From assembly GCA_022578965.1 (NCBI GenBank), contig MU400547.1, positions 248,001 to 312,000 on the forward strand: a stretch of DNA of 64,000 bases. The letters run 5' to 3'. The notes under the pieces are model-generated. The model was not told the DNA's origin and made no database searches. It worked only from the letters and a program-made list of their open reading frames with translations. The stretch comes from Xylaria sp. FL1777. Lineage: Eukaryota; Ascomycota; Sordariomycetes; Xylariales; Xylariaceae. Made by a program: the position numbers and the translations under genes. This document shows, one piece after another, positions 23,451-35,058 of this stretch (position 1 is its first letter; each line of letters starts with the position of its first letter).

Positions 23451-23759
23451 ACGATCTGCATTGCAGTAACGCAGCGAGAAAGAAAGAACTAAAATGAGTT
23501 ATGAGGAAGTTTTGATGGCCAACCAACATATTTTAGGGTTTAGGGTAGGGTTCGTGTATATAATGTCACGAATATCTTATTCGTCTCTTGACTAGATGGA
23601 CACCTTTCCAGGGAATTGGGCACACCGGGTGGTTTTCTTTCTTTTGAAGTTTTTCCCTTTTTTTTTTCCTAAATGCTCTTTCCTTTCAATGCAATAAGAT
23701 TTTGACACAATCTTGAATCGCGCCAAGGCAGTAAGATCCTAGCATCAATGGCGGTTTAA
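23451..23759. other. Convergent 3' intergenic region with telomere-like repeats
   Basis: It lies between the PKS stop and the phytase-like stop. It holds two to three TTTAGGG/TAGGG units at about 23531-23550 and a T-rich stretch near 23630-23670. Confidence 0.6.
23531..23550 (+). repeat. Short interstitial telomere-like repeat
   Basis: Two consecutive TTTAGGG-type units and a TAGGG unit occur 80 nt after the PKS stop. The fungal telomere repeat is TTAGGG. The copy number is too low to exclude chance. Confidence 0.5.
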
Positions 23760-26052
23760 CTATGACCTAGGGTCCCAGTCTGGGTTCAACTCCGCTAAGA
23801 GCTCATCGCTGAGAATATCTCCTAAATTGATCAACTTGAAGCTTGCTTCGTCGCTAGTTCCAGATATCGGTAACTGGTTAGCGTCATCATGAACCACTAT
23901 CAATCCATGGGGAAACATGGGACCAAGTGATGTGCCGACGGCGGCGATCCCGTCAGTATTGGTGACGGCGTCAACACCTTTTTCAGTATTCTCGGCCGTA
24001 GTAAAGGTCTCGATATACTCATGGGGTGCTGCTCGGCGATAGACGTTATACGCACTAACACCCTGCTGGCTGACCAGTATGAAACCATCGTTTGCTGTTG
24101 TTCCCTCAACTAAGGTGACACCCTCGACATCCGCATATGTATGTCCATCACCAACCTCGGCGATAAGAAATCCTTCGCTGACGTCCTCGTCTGGCTCTGC
24201 ACTATAACGCCATAGCGCACGTGGCTCTTCCCCAATTATAACCCAGCCATTCGCTTCATCGCTCACGCAACCTTCTACCTAGCCGCCAGAGCCTCCAGTA
24301 AAATTTCGTACTAAAGCAGTCTCCAGGGCTTGCAAAGTGTCATTCCATGACAACTCAAACTGAAGATACTCGGCTGTCTTGGCGTTGACAAACAGATATT
24401 GCTTGCCCGTAGTGCGTGATCGATATACACAACTACCATAAACATCGTAATTTTCCTTGGTCGGCTGTATTCCACCTGGTATCGATGCCAAAGTTCCATT
24501 TCCATGTATTTCAAATAGGCTGTATAGAATAAGCACTAGAAATGGGAAGAGTTCAGAATGTGACGTACCAGAGTGTATTGTCCCCCCGACAGGCGGCATA
24601 TGCTAGATCAATAAACCTGTCTCCTGCTGGGAAATTGTAGATCACATCGACATTGTTAGGTTCCGCGGCTGTGATTATCTGAATGTTCTTGCCCTTCAGG
24701 TCAAAAACACCCAAACCAGCACCAACCTCTGACTTTACCGTTGTAATGATTCTTGACATGGTCTTATTGATTGGTGAGATCCATATGGCCGAATCGTCGC
24801 CGTCGCCTCCATTCGCATCGGTCTCAGCAGCCGGTTCAACAATTTTGAAAGCACAATATAGCCCTCCCCAACCTTCATCACAAATGCATTGATTCGCGCC
24901 GATGCATACACCGTAACTAGAGCAATTCCTTCGGCAGTAATACGATTCGCAGTTGTCGCCAGAAAAGCCAGCAAAGCACGAGCAAATCGGGGAGCTGGAT
25001 GAAAGAGCAGATGGCTCGCAGAAGCCATTGAAGTTGCACTCGGAGCACACCAGTTGTTCTGGATTGCGCGATCTTTCATGGGGGTTATATGCAGTGTTGA
25101 GCTCGAGATTAAACCCGTCGAAAATCCCTTCCAATGAGCTGATTCCGAATCCAGCCCCAGAGTCACTCTCGATTGCGTACGTCACGATACCAGCGGGGTA
25201 TAATCTTGTATTGCTTTGGTAAACATTGAGCCCTTTAATTTTGACATCATCATCGCCCGTCAGGGTAATTGAGCCCAGGTTGTTGAACGACTCATCGTAA
25301 AAAGTGATGATGTCTTTTTGAGCGACGAAAAGATAATCAGAATTCTGGCTAACGTACACAGCAAGCCCGGTAACGTCATTTTCAGCTGCTCTAATGATGG
25401 TTATATCAGGTATCTGCGTTGATTCGCTAGCGTCAAAGGTATAGATGTTAGGACTATCATCACCGCTGAAAAATACAGCTTGGGTAGACAAAGATATAGC
25501 ACACGATGATGCCTCTACCGGGGTCTCGAAAGTTTGAATCTCTAGAATCTCGACAGACCCATGCGCCACTCGTAGTAAGAACTGTATAGCTTGCTTTTTG
25601 CCGAAGAGATATAGATATCGATCGCCGCTACTTTGACTCTGCCAAACACAGAGTGCCGACCAATCGCCTAAGGTGCGGGCAAGAGGCTCGCCAATCTGCT
25701 CGACTGTGCTAGCGTCATATAGACGGAAAAAAGAATCCGGTTGGGCAATTGTAACGATCAGGTCTTGCCCACCGACACCGTAAACGATGGCCACCAACTT
25801 CGTTCGGCCTGGGGTCTCGTGCTTCGTTTCCGTCAGATTAGTTCCATTGTTGATTACGAACGTACGAAACCCGCCGGATGCAGCACCACCATCATTGCCG
25901 ATAAGAAGTGGGCGAGTCCTGTTGTAAACGATGGCAGTGAAGTCGGAGTCAATATCGTCTATCCTAGCAGCAATAGGGAGATCAAAAGAGGCGACTATGC
26001 TGAGAAAAGCTTGTCCGACGGCCAACAGAGCCGAAGTCTGGGTGAATCGCAT
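23760..26052 (-). pseudogene. Secreted double beta-propeller phytase-like protein with EGF modules, interrupted by in-frame TAG
   Basis: Model: complement(join(23760..24519,24569..26052)), 747 codons plus stop. A signal peptide (Met-Arg-Phe-Thr then a hydrophobic core) starts at 26052. The first propeller (about 20-330) is followed by two Cys-rich EGF-like modules (about 335-397). A second propeller follows, with phytase-family landmarks including Glu-Gly-Cys-Val-Ser-Asp-Glu and Gly-Glu-Glu-Pro-x-Ala-Leu-Trp-Arg. This is a BPP (3-phytase, PF02333-like) architecture, extracellular and presumably phosphate-releasing. A TAG at 24279-24281 (codon 575) breaks the frame in mid-propeller, yet about 170 well-conserved codons continue in the same frame. 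CAG to TAG is one C-to-T change. Other explanations are a sequencing error, readthrough, or an implausibly short 33-nt intron. If real, the product loses the end of propeller 2. Confidence 0.7.
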
Positions 26053-26717
26053 GTCGAGACTCGGAAGCACAGAAGAGAGGCAGGTATAACGCGACACTGG
26101 CCAGTGGTTTGACTAGCTTTATGACAATATGAACATAACTGAGTCTTTGAAAGCAAGAGCAGCATCGTGCAGAGGGATAAAAGCCTCAACAATGCTAAGG
26201 CCATCTTCGCCAGCGTAGCAATGGTTCGACTGGATCCATGATGCCAAGGCCATCCATTGCGGAGGTTTGTTCAATTCGAGAACTATAATGCGAGAGATTA
26301 TCGGCCATCAATTTAAATGAATAGTGATACACCATCCCAGCGCAGTGATTGATGTCTTTACCTATCTTAAGTGATGAAGGAGGTACGTGCCACGCGTGGT
26401 TACCACGTATTCTTATAACTAATGCATTTACTTACTAGGATATGTATATGAAGGATATTTGATTTAAGGGGTTACCTAGGTAGCCTGTGATCCACCCTTC
26501 CAGTTGACCTTATCGGTAACTCAGTATGCCTTCACGCCATCTCAGCTCGAATGGCGATACCTACCCACTTAGGTAGGTAGCTGACCCTAGCTATATAGTC
26601 ATCCCAACCCAGAATCTTTTTTGTACCAAAATCACGCATTTTAGTTTTATATGGTTATGAGGTTCACGGGGTCAAGTTTACGGGTCGCCGAAGGGAGTCC
26701 TGCCATACTACTGAGAG
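26053..26717. other. Shared upstream region of phytase-like and permease genes
   Basis: This is a divergent promoter region. It contains several ACCTAGGTAGG-type motifs (26475-26490, 26565-26580) that recur in other intergenic stretches of this window. No gene is seen. Confidence 0.5.
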
Positions 26718-28523
26718 ATGAGCCACAGTCTGCCAGGGTTTCTTGACCCCAAGTCGGCTACATTACACGATGTTGCGACCTCATCTGGCGCCGAATCGCC
26801 CGAATACGGTACTTTTGGCACATCTGGCCGCGATGACTTCGACAACTTCGACTCGAATAATGATCTAGTCACGGTCGTCGAGGACCGCGACCTCAAGCGT
26901 GGATTGGCCCAGCGCCACTTGTCCATGCTGGGTATTGCCGGAGCCATCGGAACAGGTCTCTTTCTCGGTCTCGGAAGCGCCGTCCAGACAGCAGGGCCAC
27001 TAGGCGCCCTGCTCGGGTATTTTACCGTCGGCCTTGTCGTGTGTGCCGTGCAATTTGCGCTCGGCGAGGTGTCGGCTTTGTTGCCGGTGACAGGCAGCTT
27101 CGTTCGGCACGCCGAGTTTCTCGTGGACCCAGCTTTAGGGTTCGCCATTGGCTGGAACTTGGTGTATGGCAATGTGTTATCTATCCCATCTGAGATCACG
27201 GCCATATGTGTGCTCTTCCAATTCTGGACCGACCTGAACCCGTCTGTTTTTATAGTCATCTTCATCGTCTTGACGGTGGTTATAGGCATAGCCTTCATCC
27301 GTGTGTACGGCGAGATCGAGTTTGTATTCGCCATACTGAAAATCCTCCTTGTCGTCTTTTTGATCATCCTAGGATTGGTTATCGACTTGGGAGGTATACC
27401 AGGGACACCAGCCATTGGAGGTAAATTTTGGCGAGATCCAGGACCCTTCGTCGAGCATATTGGCACTGGACATTGGGGCGAGTTCCTCGGCTACTGGAGC
27501 GTCATGAGCGGTGCTGTCTTCTCATTTGCCGGTGTTGAGTCTCTCGCAATGGCTGCTGCTGAAACCAAAAATCCCCGACGTGCTATACCAGCCGCATGCA
27601 AGCGAGTTTTCATTCGGATCGTCATCTTCTACGTGCTCGCCATTGTGATAGTTGGCCTTCTAGTTGCAAGCAATGACGACCGCCTCAACGACTCATCTAA
27701 TACTGCCGCCCAAAGCCCCTTCGTCATTGCTGCTTCAGCAGCCGGTATTCCCGCCATCCCGTCCGTTGTCAATGCTATTGTGATCACGTCGGCCTGGTCA
27801 TCGTCTAACCAAAGCCTGCTCGCCGGAACTCGTGTTCTCTACGGGTTAGCTCTCAAGAAACAGGCTCCAGCGGTATTTTTACGAACAACATCGTGGGGTG
27901 TCCCATACGTTTGTGTTTTGTTCTTCGTGCCCTTCATGTTTCTGAGCTTCTTAACCCTATCAAACGCGGCCTTGACAGTGTTCTTTTGGTTTGTCAGTTT
28001 GACCGCAGCCGGGGTACTTGTATCTTGGTCTTCGATCCTGCTCAATCACATTAGATTGAAGTCAGCGATGAAGCAACAAGGAATTCCAACGGAGTCACTT
28101 CCGTGGCATAATTCTTGGACCTGTATGTTACTCCCCCGGCTCTCTACATGCCAATACTAATGCACATAAAGTATATAGTTCTTATGCCGGGTTATTCATG
28201 TGTCTCCTCATTCTGCTGACAGGAGGTTATGAAGTTTTCACCGCAGGGAATTGGGATGCACAGTCGTTTGTATCATCATACTTGTAAGTCAAAGCTAAAT
28301 ACCATTTCGTTCGATTGAGTTAGCATTCTAAATCATATGCAGGGATATTCCTCTTGTCCTGTCAGCATATCTCATCTGGAAGCTTTGGAAAAAGACCAAG
28401 ATAGTTCCTCTATCTGATATTCCCCTTGAGGAGGCGTTCAAACAGGCTGAACAGGTCCCAGATGATGATCCTCCCCTGAAGGGGAGAGGTATAGCACGGT
28501 TTATTAGTTGGATATGGGACTAA
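26718..28523 (+). CDS. Amino-acid permease (AAT/APC family, Gap1/proline-permease type)
   Basis: Model: join(26718..28122,28172..28283,28343..28523), 565 aa, typical for yeast-type amino-acid permeases. A soluble tail of about 65 residues leads into Lys-Arg-Gly-Leu-x-Gln-Arg-His-Leu-Ser-Met and Ile-Gly-Thr-Gly-Leu-Phe-Leu-Gly, the TM1 signature of the AAT family. About 12 hydrophobic segments follow. A further landmark is Phe-Ala-Gly-Val-Glu-Ser, then Ala-Ala-Glu-Thr-Lys-Asn-Pro-Arg-Arg. It should import amino acids by proton symport at the plasma membrane, and the sequence does not fix which ones. Both introns (49 and 59 nt) interrupt the last membrane segments and restore family sequence when removed. 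Confidence 0.9.
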
Positions 28524-29231
28524 TTATCGTCTCTTCAAGCATATACCTTTTCTATTCTTCTTTTTTCAGACAACCCTTTGACACACGTCTTGATTAAGAA
28601 GAAAGCAGGAATAACAATGCAGGCGTGTTGACAACCCATCCACGGCGCTTAGTATAGCGTAGTACACGGCTAGCATGTTAGTCTATTCGTTGCTAGGTTC
28701 CGTGTTTTCGGCACTACTTAGAATTTCATCATTTACCTAGTTTCATAGATTATGCAGCCAAAATAATAGCCTCACTTAAATTTAATAACTTGACACTTAG
28801 GCACAGAGCCAAAGAGGGAGCCGTCGACCGATGAGTCATTTATGCAGTTTCAGAGTCCTTTTCGGGCTTAAAGGACCAGCGGGTCGGCGTTATACTGTCT
28901 AGCTGGAATCTCTTCCGGCAAATATTACGGATCTACGTAGTACATATATCCCCGAATGGCGAACCACGACTTATACAATTATTTGTTCTCATATGATCAC
29001 GAATTAGAAGCCTCGAGTGCGGGGTTCTACTGACTCGCGACTTCTCGGACTTAAGTTGCTATTTCCAAAATTTATAGTCAAGCCATACCCCCAATCATTA
29101 AGTATACCGGCGTGCACTCAACATCATTCGCCTGTAATACGTCCTCATAAGTCACCACACGTCTATCTCTACCTAGGTACTCATAAGATCGTCAGTTCCA
29201 ACCTCGGAATTAAATCCAATTGACAGTTACA
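28524..29231. other. Intergenic, no gene seen
   Basis: This is the 3' flank of the permease and promoter side of the aldo-keto reductase. Nothing recognisable was found. Confidence 0.5.
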
Positions 29232-30415
29232 ATGGCGGCCAAATATCCCCAGCGCAAGATTGGAGACGATTCCGTAAGTGCCATCGGCCTTGGCTGCATG
29301 GGAATGTCGTATGCCTATGCCTCCGGCGGTTTCAATGACGAAGAATCGTACAAAGTCCTCACATTGGCGGCGGATTCTGGTGTGACTTTCTGGGACACCG
29401 CAGATATGTATGGACCGTTCACGTAAGTGATCCTATAAGTCATAAAATATATGCTATTCGTTGATGACATCATCAAAAATTCGCCTGTGCTCACTAAGCA
29501 TGTGCTTATTAGCAACGAGAAGTTGATCGGGAAGTGGTTCAAGGAGACTGGTCGGCGTAATGAGATCTTTCTCGCGACCAAGTTCGCAAACAAGCTGGTG
29601 GATGGCAAGTGGACGGTCTCGGGAGATCCGGCGTACGTGAAGGAGGCCTGCAATGCCAGTCTGGAGCGTTTACAGACCGATCACATCGACTTGTACTACC
29701 AGCATCGCATCGACCCCAGGACGCCGATCGAGCACACCGTTCAGGCCATGGTCGAGCTCAAGAACGAAGGCAAGATCCGCTACCTAGGCATCTCAGAGTG
29801 CTCGGAGCGAAGCCTGCGACGTGCTCACGCCGTTCATCCGATCACGGCAATTCAAATGGAGTACTCGCCGTTTGCGCTTCAGATTGAGTCACCTCAGACG
29901 AATCTCTTGAAAGTTGCACGCGAGCTCGGTGTCAAAATCATCGCATACTCCCCGCTTGGCCGTGGTTTCTTGACCGGTACTATCACGAGCAGAGACCAGC
30001 TCGACGCGAAAGACAATCGCAGGTTCATGCCTCGTTTCTCGGAGGAGAACTTCAATGACAACATAAAACTAGTACAACTCCTCGAGTCCATCGCGAAAGA
30101 GAAGGGATTCACCCCCGGCCAGCTCTCTATCGCATGGTTGCTTGCACAGGGCGATGGTAAGCAAACTTATCCGATTCTTTATCATTAATAGGTACCTAGG
30201 CTGCATCGCTCACATTCATCATAGACATCATCCCTATCCCAGGCACGAAACGGGTGAAGTACTTAGAAGAAAACATAAGGTCAACGGACCTCACCTTAAC
30301 CAAGGAAGAAGATGCGAAGATCAGGCAGGCAATCGACAGCATCGGTGGCTCAAAGGGAGACCGGTACCCCCCGGCTATGATGAGCGTGCTGTTTGGTGAT
30401 AGCCCTGAGTTGTAA
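29232..30415 (+). CDS. Aldo-keto reductase (AKR, yakc/AKR13-like)
   Basis: Model: join(29232..29422,29513..30156,30225..30415), 341 aa, standard for the family. The TIM-barrel start is Gly-Leu-Gly-Cys-Met-Gly-Met-Ser. The catalytic tetrad is visible as Asp and Tyr in Asp-Thr-Ala-Asp-Met-Tyr-Gly, Lys in Ala-Thr-Lys-Phe and His in Tyr-Tyr-Gln-His-Arg. NADPH-binding features include Tyr-Ser-Pro-Leu-Gly-Arg-Gly and Ile-Pro-Ile-Pro-Gly-Thr-Lys. It should reduce aldehydes or ketones with NADPH in the cytosol, and the substrate is unknown. Introns of 90 and 68 nt have normal signals. It is 6 kb downstream of the PKS, so a tailoring role is only a possibility. Confidence 0.92.
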
Positions 30416-31014
30416 GGCACTGGTAGAGTAATAGTGCTCGGCACGACGTTTTTGATGTAGTTCAGTTGCGAAGATAGACTATCTACCTATAACCAGCCGG
30501 CAACGGAGGGTAATAGGTCCAAATTGAACCCCGGAGTTTTCATCGAGCCGACAACGATGGCAGGAGTCGATGCAAAGTATTGACACCATTGGGTCACCTT
30601 CCTGAGGTTTCAATGCGCCTCATTCTCCTACCCCTTTCCATCAGACGCGTAGAGTCGTGCTTAGTCCCAGTTCGCCTCAACAAATTACAACATGCGCAAG
30701 GTAACTTACGGGCAACGAGCTTAATCATAGAAGCTGTGGCCAACCACAAGTTGGCCAGCGTTTCTCTTCCTCAATCTCGGCCAGGCGTTCTGCTGTTGTG
30801 CTGTAACAATATTCGCCGATGGGAGGGCCGATGGGCGGAGGTAAACGGTCGTATCCCTCAATTTGACGGGGTTCCGTCATTCGAAACATCACTACAACGC
30901 TACGGGTGAGTGATTTATTTTTGGCATGGTCTGCGAGTGTTTCTGAGCAAGATTGGAGCCGAAGAGGACCACTGATGCTTCAAAACTCGCCAGTGCAAAA
31001 GATAACGCCGGGAA
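30416..31014. other. Intergenic between convergent genes, no gene seen
   Basis: Overlapping plus-strand frames at 30580-31189 have no family features. They partly overlap, in antisense, the 3' end of the minus-strand gene. Confidence 0.5.
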
Positions 31015-32401
31015 TTACTTACACGGAACCACGCGGTGGGGACCCGGCATTAGAGACGGCATCACATATCTTCTCACCAGTTCCTCGTGCATCCACTTTA
31101 TCGCATGTGTCTTTGAGCGAGTGTTCGTGAACTCGTCCCAAAGCGCCCATCCAGAGAAGACCATCGCGCGCATGTCGGAGAAGAAATGATGGTCGGATGA
31201 AGGCACGGTCCACTCCGTATCCCCGCGTATGGCTATGTAATACCAAAGCTTCATCGAACCCGCGTCAATATCATCGCAGGTGGATGAGTTAACTCTCTGA
31301 GCCATCCTCGGTATAAGAAGCTTCAGTCCAAAGCCAGGTAAAGCGAATCCCAAGAATATAAATTCACGATAATCGAGCTGGCGAAAGAAGTCGTAATGGT
31401 TCGACATTGGGAATTTGTTCGGCTTCCCCATCTCCACACCCCAAAGCCTCGAGGGACCCTTAAAAACGACGAACCTTGCGATCAAATACCTCGTCTCGAA
31501 ACTGACTGGCGCCACGAGCTGTCGATTCAGCACTTGTATTTGTTAGCAATTACGGCCTGCAGCTCGCCCCAGGGCTCGACTTACTAGTTATGATGTATTT
31601 CTCCAGGAGCTTCTGCACGCAGAAGACCTGTTCAACCTCCCATGGGTAGAATGCGAACCAGAACACACCCCAAGCCTTTTCCATTGTCTCCGATTGCCTA
31701 GCACTTCGCCATGAGAACAGTTCTGTAACAAGTTGCATGATGTAAAGGGCTCTCTCGTAGCGAAAGAAAACCGTGGATGTAATTTTCGGCCCAAAGTCAA
31801 GAGCACCAGGAGTTCGTTGCTTGGTATCGGCTGCTAGTTTCCTTGCATAGTAACGGGCGGCGTGATGCATTTTCAGGTATCGGTCGATTTGGTGCAGAGT
31901 TAGTCCTTCGGGGTGCTGTCTCAGCAGAGTCCAGTCCTCAGTGCGTCGAAATTTTTCAACAAACTTGAGCACTGAGTCCTCATAGGTGCGCTTCATCACG
32001 TGGCCCCTACCAATCTCCTTGCGGCCATCGTTATGGAAGGCCCAGTTTGACGTGGAGATCTCATACGTAGCAATAGCCAGATGCATGAGCTCGTCGGGGA
32101 TATACCAACGGAGCACATTCAGGGTGATCTCCTTCTCGTGGATTGAGATCGTGGCACAGTAGTCTAAGCTACTCAGAGCCAGATTAAATATCGACACGCT
32201 ATCGTTAATCCAGCAGATCACTATCATCTTTATTTCAACAGGGAGCTGCTCGAGGCGGCTGCGTCGATCTATAGCAAACCTACGGACAAAAGGGTCGGTC
32301 AGTCAGCAGCAGAGAAGGTAGAATCGGCGAAAAAAATACCTCGTGCGGGCCGTCGCTATAGCTTTTCGAATAGCCAAAGAGTTGTTCATGAATCCGGCCA
32401 T
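31015..32401 (-). CDS. Fungal F-box-like protein of unknown function
   Basis: Model: complement(join(31015..31532,31585..32279,32340..32401)), 424 aa. The N-terminus contains Arg-Leu-Glu-Gln-Leu-Pro-Val-Glu-Ile-Lys-Met, which resembles the first helix of an F-box. After it come long helical, Trp/Tyr/Phe-rich blocks, including Tyr-Pro-Trp-Glu-Val-Glu-Gln, that are typical of uncharacterised ascomycete proteins of this kind. If the F-box is real, the protein would bring a substrate to an SCF ubiquitin ligase; this is inference. Introns of 52 and 60 nt have good branch and acceptor signals and keep the frame. A GTAAGT at the very end (about 31018-31023) could be the donor of one more intron, so the exact C-terminus is uncertain. 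Confidence 0.7.
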
Positions 32402-33395
32402 CTTGGTAAAGGAGTATTATCTCAGGGCCGGCTGGAAAAGAAATACTGAGATAATAGAGAGTATAGAAGAACGGGAAGTTACGGATGGAAGTGGAATGAT
32501 TTTGATCCTCACTCGTAGATGACAAGAGTTGCGAAAAACATGTGTTGACTTGGTGTGCGAGTTGGTCTTGCCATAAATAGTTGTGGCTAATAGATTCTCT
32601 TGCTAGTGTCTTGGTTACTTAGGAGACTGAGGTACATAAGTACCTATATATATCCCTATATGATAAGTAATAAAACATGTTAATCAATTCTGCTCAAGAC
32701 TAGTGAGTGAACGAAGGGAGCTATTGTGTTAATGGATGCTGCCCATTATGAATGCAGTTTCCAAGGTAACTGAACTACAAGTCTATAGTACAAGGTTTCA
32801 TACATGCTACTCAAATAAAATTTACTATGATTGAATTCACTACAAATAGTGCTATCTTCTGTAAAAGTTGTATCCTTATTCGTAAGTAGACAAGTGTTAC
32901 TCAAGGCACAGTATATTGTATGAGTCTTCCCATCACTTGCATTGTCTAAAATGTTGAACATAATGCCTTAAGTATATACCCTTTACTTATTTATCTTATA
33001 TTTTGACTTATTAATAATAAGGACCAATCATCTAACTACAAGTATATTTCAAGTACATATTTTGTGCACCTCATGCCCTGTTGGCAACCGATGGATTTTG
33101 GCATTAGGAGAAGGACCAAGGTGCATTGATGAGCAAGCTATTTTAAGGGCTAGGCTAAACATGCGCTTCCGTACCTGTCTAGAAAGCTAATAGTCCATTC
33201 AATTAAGCATTTCTTGATTAAATAAAGACTCTGTAAATTCAATGATAATTAGTCTCTGCGATACTAATAACTGACTGGCTTGGTTGGTAACGTCAGTGAA
33301 GTACGCTGCTTAGCTACCTGGATGGCTAAGCAGTCCCACTTCAATTTCATACCTCCCACTCACCCTACTTCATTACATAACCTCCTATAAATTCA
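32402..33395. other. AT-rich intergenic stretch with a hairpin
   Basis: The part from 32600 to 33290 is clearly more AT-rich than its surroundings and has only short frames, consistent with an RIP-degraded or otherwise relaxed segment. A perfect 9-bp stem with flanking matches lies at 33298-33342. Confidence 0.5.
33298..33342. repeat. Inverted repeat / hairpin
   Basis: Arms CTGCTTAGC (33306-33314) and GCTAAGCAG (33325-33333) are perfect complements around an 11-nt loop. An outer GAAGT/ACTTC pair (33298-33302, 33338-33342) extends the dyad. It lies downstream of the NmrA-like gene. It could be a terminator-like structure or a small transposon remnant. Confidence 0.6.
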
Positions 33396-34340
33396 CTACT
33401 CCTCCAGAAGCCTCTTCAAGACTTCAGCAGGCGTACGTTTGGGTGCGGCAAGCTCAAGTACCTGTTTGCTAGTTGTAGAAGTAGAGGCTAGCCCCTTCCA
33501 CAGGGGTTCTATGGAAGCCTTAAGGCTCAGAATAATGTGCCTTGGCTCTGGCGTATGGGCGGCGTAAAAATCAACCCAAGTCATGTCCTCGAAGATGACA
33601 TTCTCGACTCTAGCACCAATATGCTGCTCAACCAGCTTAACAATTTCGCGGCCGGACACATCTTCCGGTCCATTGACAATGTACTTGGCTTTGTTGTGCG
33701 GAGTAGGGTCTTGCTGAGTTAACAGGTGGGCCGCAAGTACGCCAACCTCGCCGGGATCAACGATGCCCACAGGCGCATCTGCTGATCCGGCGAGTCTAAG
33801 AGTATCCTGCTTCCCGGTTCTTCGGTATTGCTTGATGAACTCTGCAGATGACTGAAGGTAGGTCTGGGAGAAGGAGTTCGCTTGAAGCGAAGTCCACTGC
33901 AGGCGCTCGAACTCAGGCGTACTCAACAGAGCTTCTATTGCCCAATGCGCCCGGGCATGGAATGGTACAGCATCCGGTCGCACGTTGGGGGCGGTCGTCG
34001 AAATCCGCACCACATACTCGACGCCCGCTTGAAGGGCGGCAACGAGAAATGCCGATTCGTCGACAAACTGGCTGATCTGAGCTACTGGTGCAATAAATGC
34101 CCTGACCACCTCATATTTACGCAGCCAATCGGCGTTGATCCCAACCCAATTCTGCTCTACGACTTCGACACCGGGAAGCTGGGCGAGTTTCTTTGCGACT
34201 GGGCTATTTGAAGAACGTGTGAGGGCGACAATCCGGTGGCCGGAGAAGACACTGTTTTTCTGCAAAAAGTCGGACAACGTCTCAACAACGCTTTGGCCCG
34301 TGTTGCCAGTCGCGCCGGCGATAAGAATAGTTGGGGCCAT
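33396..34340 (-). CDS. NmrA-like / isoflavone-reductase-like NAD(P)-binding protein
   Basis: This is a single-exon gene of 314 aa. It begins Met-Ala-Pro-Thr-Ile-Leu-Ile-Ala-Gly-Ala-Thr-Gly-Asn-Thr-Gly, the dinucleotide-binding loop of atypical short-chain dehydrogenases of the NmrA group. A basic residue in Leu-Thr-Arg-Ser suggests NADP preference. The body matches the family layout, with an Arg-Ile-Ser-Thr-Thr-Ala strand and the catalytic-region Phe-His-x-x-x-His in place of the classical Tyr-Lys pair. Members act as redox sensors or as reductases and isomerases, sometimes in secondary metabolism. It is 10 kb from the PKS and its substrate is unknown. The start is the ATG that places the Rossmann motif at residue 8. 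Confidence 0.88.
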   Translation of the reverse strand: MAPTILIAGATGNTGQSVVETLSDFLQKNSVFSGHRIVALTRSSNSPVAKKLAQLPGVEVVEQNWVGINADWLRKYEVVRAFIAPVAQISQFVDESAFLVAALQAGVEYVVRISTTAPNVRPDAVPFHARAHWAIEALLSTPEFERLQWTSLQANSFSQTYLQSSAEFIKQYRRTGKQDTLRLAGSADAPVGIVDPGEVGVLAAHLLTQQDPTPHNKAKYIVNGPEDVSGREIVKLVEQHIGARVENVIFEDMTWVDFYAAHTPEPRHIILSLKASIEPLWKGLASTSTTSKQVLELAAPKRTPAEVLKRLLEE

Positions 34341-34599
34341 GGGTTGAGATTAATAACGAAGAAACGATTCAAGTTAAACGAAATAGTCGTACTTTAAACG
34401 ATCACGGTCATCAGCGAATACCGTCGACGTCCTCTTGCCGCTTAGATGACTTCAAAGCATCGGATTTGTTGAGGACGATGCGAGGGTTTTATATTCCGTA
34501 ATACCTCACGTCAGCAATAACAAAATCCGCTATGTAATCAAGAGGGAAAGCCGCCAATAAGCTGGGCGATGAATGAATGAATGCGTACGCCATATATAG

Positions 34600-34655
34600 A
34601 ACTACCTACCTACCTACCTATGTAGTCCTGCCTGCGCAGTAGGTAGGTAAAGGTA
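34600..34655. repeat. ACCT/AGGT tetranucleotide inverted repeat
   Basis: Four ACCT units on the left face AGGTAGGTA on the right across a GC-rich spacer, giving an imperfect hairpin. Confidence 0.6.
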
Positions 34656-35058
34656 AAGCCGTATTGCTGCCTAGACGCCATAGCCAATAGTTGATGCAGG
34701 GTACACCACTAGAATACTGCATCGTGGCTGTGAAGCCTGGCAATTGTTAGATAGCGTATATTATGGTGCTGATGGCGACAGCAGCTTTGTAATACGGCGG
34801 AGATGAATTTGCTCGATCCCATGATGTTTTGATTACTATGGCTTACCTAGGTATTTCTTGCTTGGTGGGATGGCGGATTTGCACTTACACATATACTTAG
34901 AGAAGGGGCTCCAAAGGGAGTTGAGACGGAGACACAAGCAAGGGTTATCAGGGGTTACTAGATTTCATAAGCTTTTTTTACTGATGTTTGTTGCCCACTC
35001 TTTCAGGTGAATTTGCGCCCAAATTCCCCTTGATTTGAGCTAAGGGGGGAGACTGCAG

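Noticed and set aside
24279..24311. A 33-nt intron (GTACGA to CTAG) that would remove the TAG in the phytase-like gene
   Set aside because: Far below the 46-nt minimum seen in this window, and it would delete conserved residues. Only RNA data could revive it.
29232..34340. Aldo-keto reductase and NmrA-like reductase as PKS tailoring enzymes
   Set aside because: They lie 6-10 kb from the PKS, with a phytase-like gene, permease and F-box-like gene between. Cluster membership cannot be supported from sequence alone.
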